DNA of 64,000 nt from Ancistrus triradiatus. Lineage: Eukaryota; Chordata; Actinopteri; Siluriformes; Loricariidae. Below, piece by piece: positions 62,460 through 64,000 of the stretch; the stretch's first letter is position 1; each line of letters begins with the position of its first letter. A program made the translations under genes and the position numbers. The notes under the pieces are model-generated. The model was not told the origin of the DNA, ran no database searches, and saw only the letters and a list, made by a program, of their open reading frames with translations. Location: NCBI GenBank assembly GCA_025084515.1, contig JAJAGP010000763.1, positions 186,001 to 250,000 on the forward strand. Reading direction: 5' to 3'.

Positions 62460-62523
62460 CTGCAGCGAGGGCAGTGCAGGTGGTGAGCAGCTGCTGGAAA
62501 CACCAACTTTCAAAACACAGACC

Positions 62524-63330
62524 TTCAACCCCGAATCAAAAACAGCACGGAACAAATCAGACAGCATGGGAAATGCAAATCAGACAAAAACACAATGCTC
62601 CACATTTACTGTGATGTTTATTTTAGGCGAGCGATACGCAGTACACTTCCACACTCGGATGAGGAAGTCGGCAGTGCGGGACGCAGGGGGTCACGTGGCG
62701 GCTGTGTGTTGGGAATACTGCTTCTGTACATAATCATGACTACAGTCAGGCTGACATCACTTTGTTTGAGATCATAATTACTTTTTTTCACTTTATGACT
62801 AGCCCCAAATTGCCGTCTCAAGTTTGGTTAATGTGTTGCAGGCCTGAAATGCAGGAATAGATGTTTAACAAATGAAATGGAACTGACCACATAAAACATG
62901 ACATATCTTTGGCTCATACTAGTGGTTGACCGATATGGATTCTCTAATGGCTGATGGCAATATTTAAACAGCAGGGTGACTTATATAATCCCAGTCAAGA
63001 GCAGCAAGTTGTAATGGCAGAGAAAGTTTTCACCTTCTCATAAATGGCCCCAAAAAACTTGACTGAATGTTTTCCCAGCATCTCTTTCTTTTAGCCACCC
63101 AGTTCTCCCAGTTTATAAGCTGCAAGTTGTTATGCGAAAAAGTTTCTCTGCATGTTTTCCACAGTTTTTCAACACGGACCTTGTGAGCGCAGATATCGCT
63201 GATGCCAATTACCTCACGATGGCATTAATCGATCTATCACTAGTTCATACTGGCTGCACTGTAATAAAGGTCAGAGTAAATGTAACAAACTGCACATTTC
63301 CCCCACTGCCCCAGCTGCTTTGGGGTTGTA
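62524..63330. mobile_element. DNA transposon G5, upstream of exon 1, interrupted by an hAT-like element
   Basis: Left end TTCAACCCCGAATCAAAAAC, right end CAGCTGCTTTGGGGTTGTA, with GGCCTGAAATGCAGGAATAG inside. Shortened interior without an open frame. It begins 65 bp upstream of the exon 1 acceptor. Confidence 0.7.
62923..63241. mobile_element. hAT-like non-autonomous element H4, nested in G5
   Basis: Ends TAGTGGTTGACCGATATGG and ATCGATCTATCACTA. The flanking 8-mers GCTCATAC and GTTCATAC agree at 7 of 8 positions, fitting an aged hAT target duplication. The same kind of element as the one at 15,981. Confidence 0.75.
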
Positions 63331-63334
63331 GCCC

Positions 63335-64000
63335 TCACCTGCACCTCTGCTTTAAGCTAAGTGCATCAGTACTACCCAGAGGCATTAAACAAACACCTCG
63401 GGCTAATCTACAGTTAGGAAGTCGGACTGAGCCATTTTTGCACGTAGGAATTGCACAAACCCTGGAACAATGCATATGTAAAGATACTTGTAATGATGAG
63501 TATTGAAAATAAGAAACCATATCACTCAACATTTTCGGTTCGCACATACTTCCCTGGTTATTATTCTTATTCATTCATCATCATGACCGCTGGAGTTGCC
63601 AACTAAAGCAGAAGCACAAAGTACTACACATGCTTTGCCTAACAACAAACTGAGTTACAACACAAAATCAAGCACAAGGCGCCGAATTAGACCAAATTCT
63701 GCAATCCCACTTCAACCTGGCAGGCCAGAGACACATTTGATCAAAACGCACGTCCTAGAATCTCCTCAAGACTCAAACCTAATGAAGCAAACCTGTGATG
63801 TGGTCGTGGACTAGAAGTTTCTTTAGGAGAAGAGCTTACTTTAGGACAGCGTGCATGCTGCCAGCTAACACAATGCGGTTTGGTCACTGACAAATTAACC
63901 ATGTACAGTTTATAAAGACTGTAGACCTATCTAACTAAAGTTTACTTCACAATTACTTTTTATTAGTAACATTAGTATGTATTAAACACAATGCATCCGT
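63335..64000. other. Upstream flank, nothing recognised
   Basis: No exon, promoter motif or repeat I can name. The transcription start of the host gene is presumably further right, outside the window. Confidence 0.4.

Noticed and set aside
61706..62506. 266-codon open frame reading through the GT tract as Cys-Val repeats
   Set aside because: The Cys-Val stretch is the translated microsatellite of intron 1. A donor lies before it and an acceptor after it, and conserved domain sequence resumes only beyond the acceptor.
1..64000. CRISPR array, bacterial defence system, phage or plasmid module
   Set aside because: The DNA is clearly vertebrate, and no regularly spaced repeats or prokaryotic gene clusters are present.

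Overview
The window reads as intronic and exonic DNA of a teleost fish. It is AT-rich and full of Tc1/mariner relics, hAT-like non-autonomous elements, tRNA-derived SINEs, an L2/Rex1-type LINE and CA/GT/AT microsatellites, and the coding sequence is cut into short exons with GT-AG borders. Several of the repeats remind me of catfish and characin genomes, but I cannot name the species from sequence alone.

One host gene is recognisable. It lies on the minus strand and fills almost the whole window: the start codon is near 62,428 and the last exon I can support is near 7,101. I assembled 33 exons by hand from splice sites and reading phase. The predicted protein has (1) a Ser/Thr-rich N-terminus, (2) an EF-hand-like domain resembling that of KASH5/CCDC155, (3) a long coiled coil resembling the KASH5 coiled coil, (4) a long acidic, low-complexity linker, and (5) the IRAG/MRVI1-type coiled coil and following basic, serine-rich tail. 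Best assignment: irag2 (lrmp, Jaw1; 'futile cycle' in zebrafish), or a close IRAG/KASH5-related paralogue. The hydrophobic C-terminal segment expected for the family was not found.

Layout. 1-2,100: Tc1 scrap and a deleted LINE. 2,362-6,365: three decayed DNA transposons. 7,101-11,436: exons 33-28, split by a Tc1 copy. 11,900-14,364: Tc1 relics. 14,943-15,228: exons 27-26, the IRAG coiled coil. 15,980-22,033: hAT-like, 'AAAGTTGGGAC' and Tc1 elements around exons 25-24. 23,153-23,666: exons 23-21. 24,690-28,690: Tc1, SINE and little else. 28,695-38,875: exons 20-15. 39,106-44,880: Tc1 elements, one nested in a hAT-like element, around exon 14. 44,880-52,792: exons 13-5, the KASH5-like coiled coil. 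53,258-58,401: Tc1 relics around exon 4. 59,017-62,459: exons 3-1. 62,460-64,000: upstream non-coding DNA with nested transposons.

All transposons recognised downstream of exon 1 lie in introns or beyond the last supported exon. I recognise fifteen copies of three Tc1 families (called A, B and C here), nine of them family A, each with its own internal deletion. I found no CRISPR array, bacterial operon, phage or other autonomous non-eukaryotic system. The most unusual items are the domain combination of the host protein, its 77-nt first intron made mostly of (GT)n, and the series of family-A deletion derivatives.
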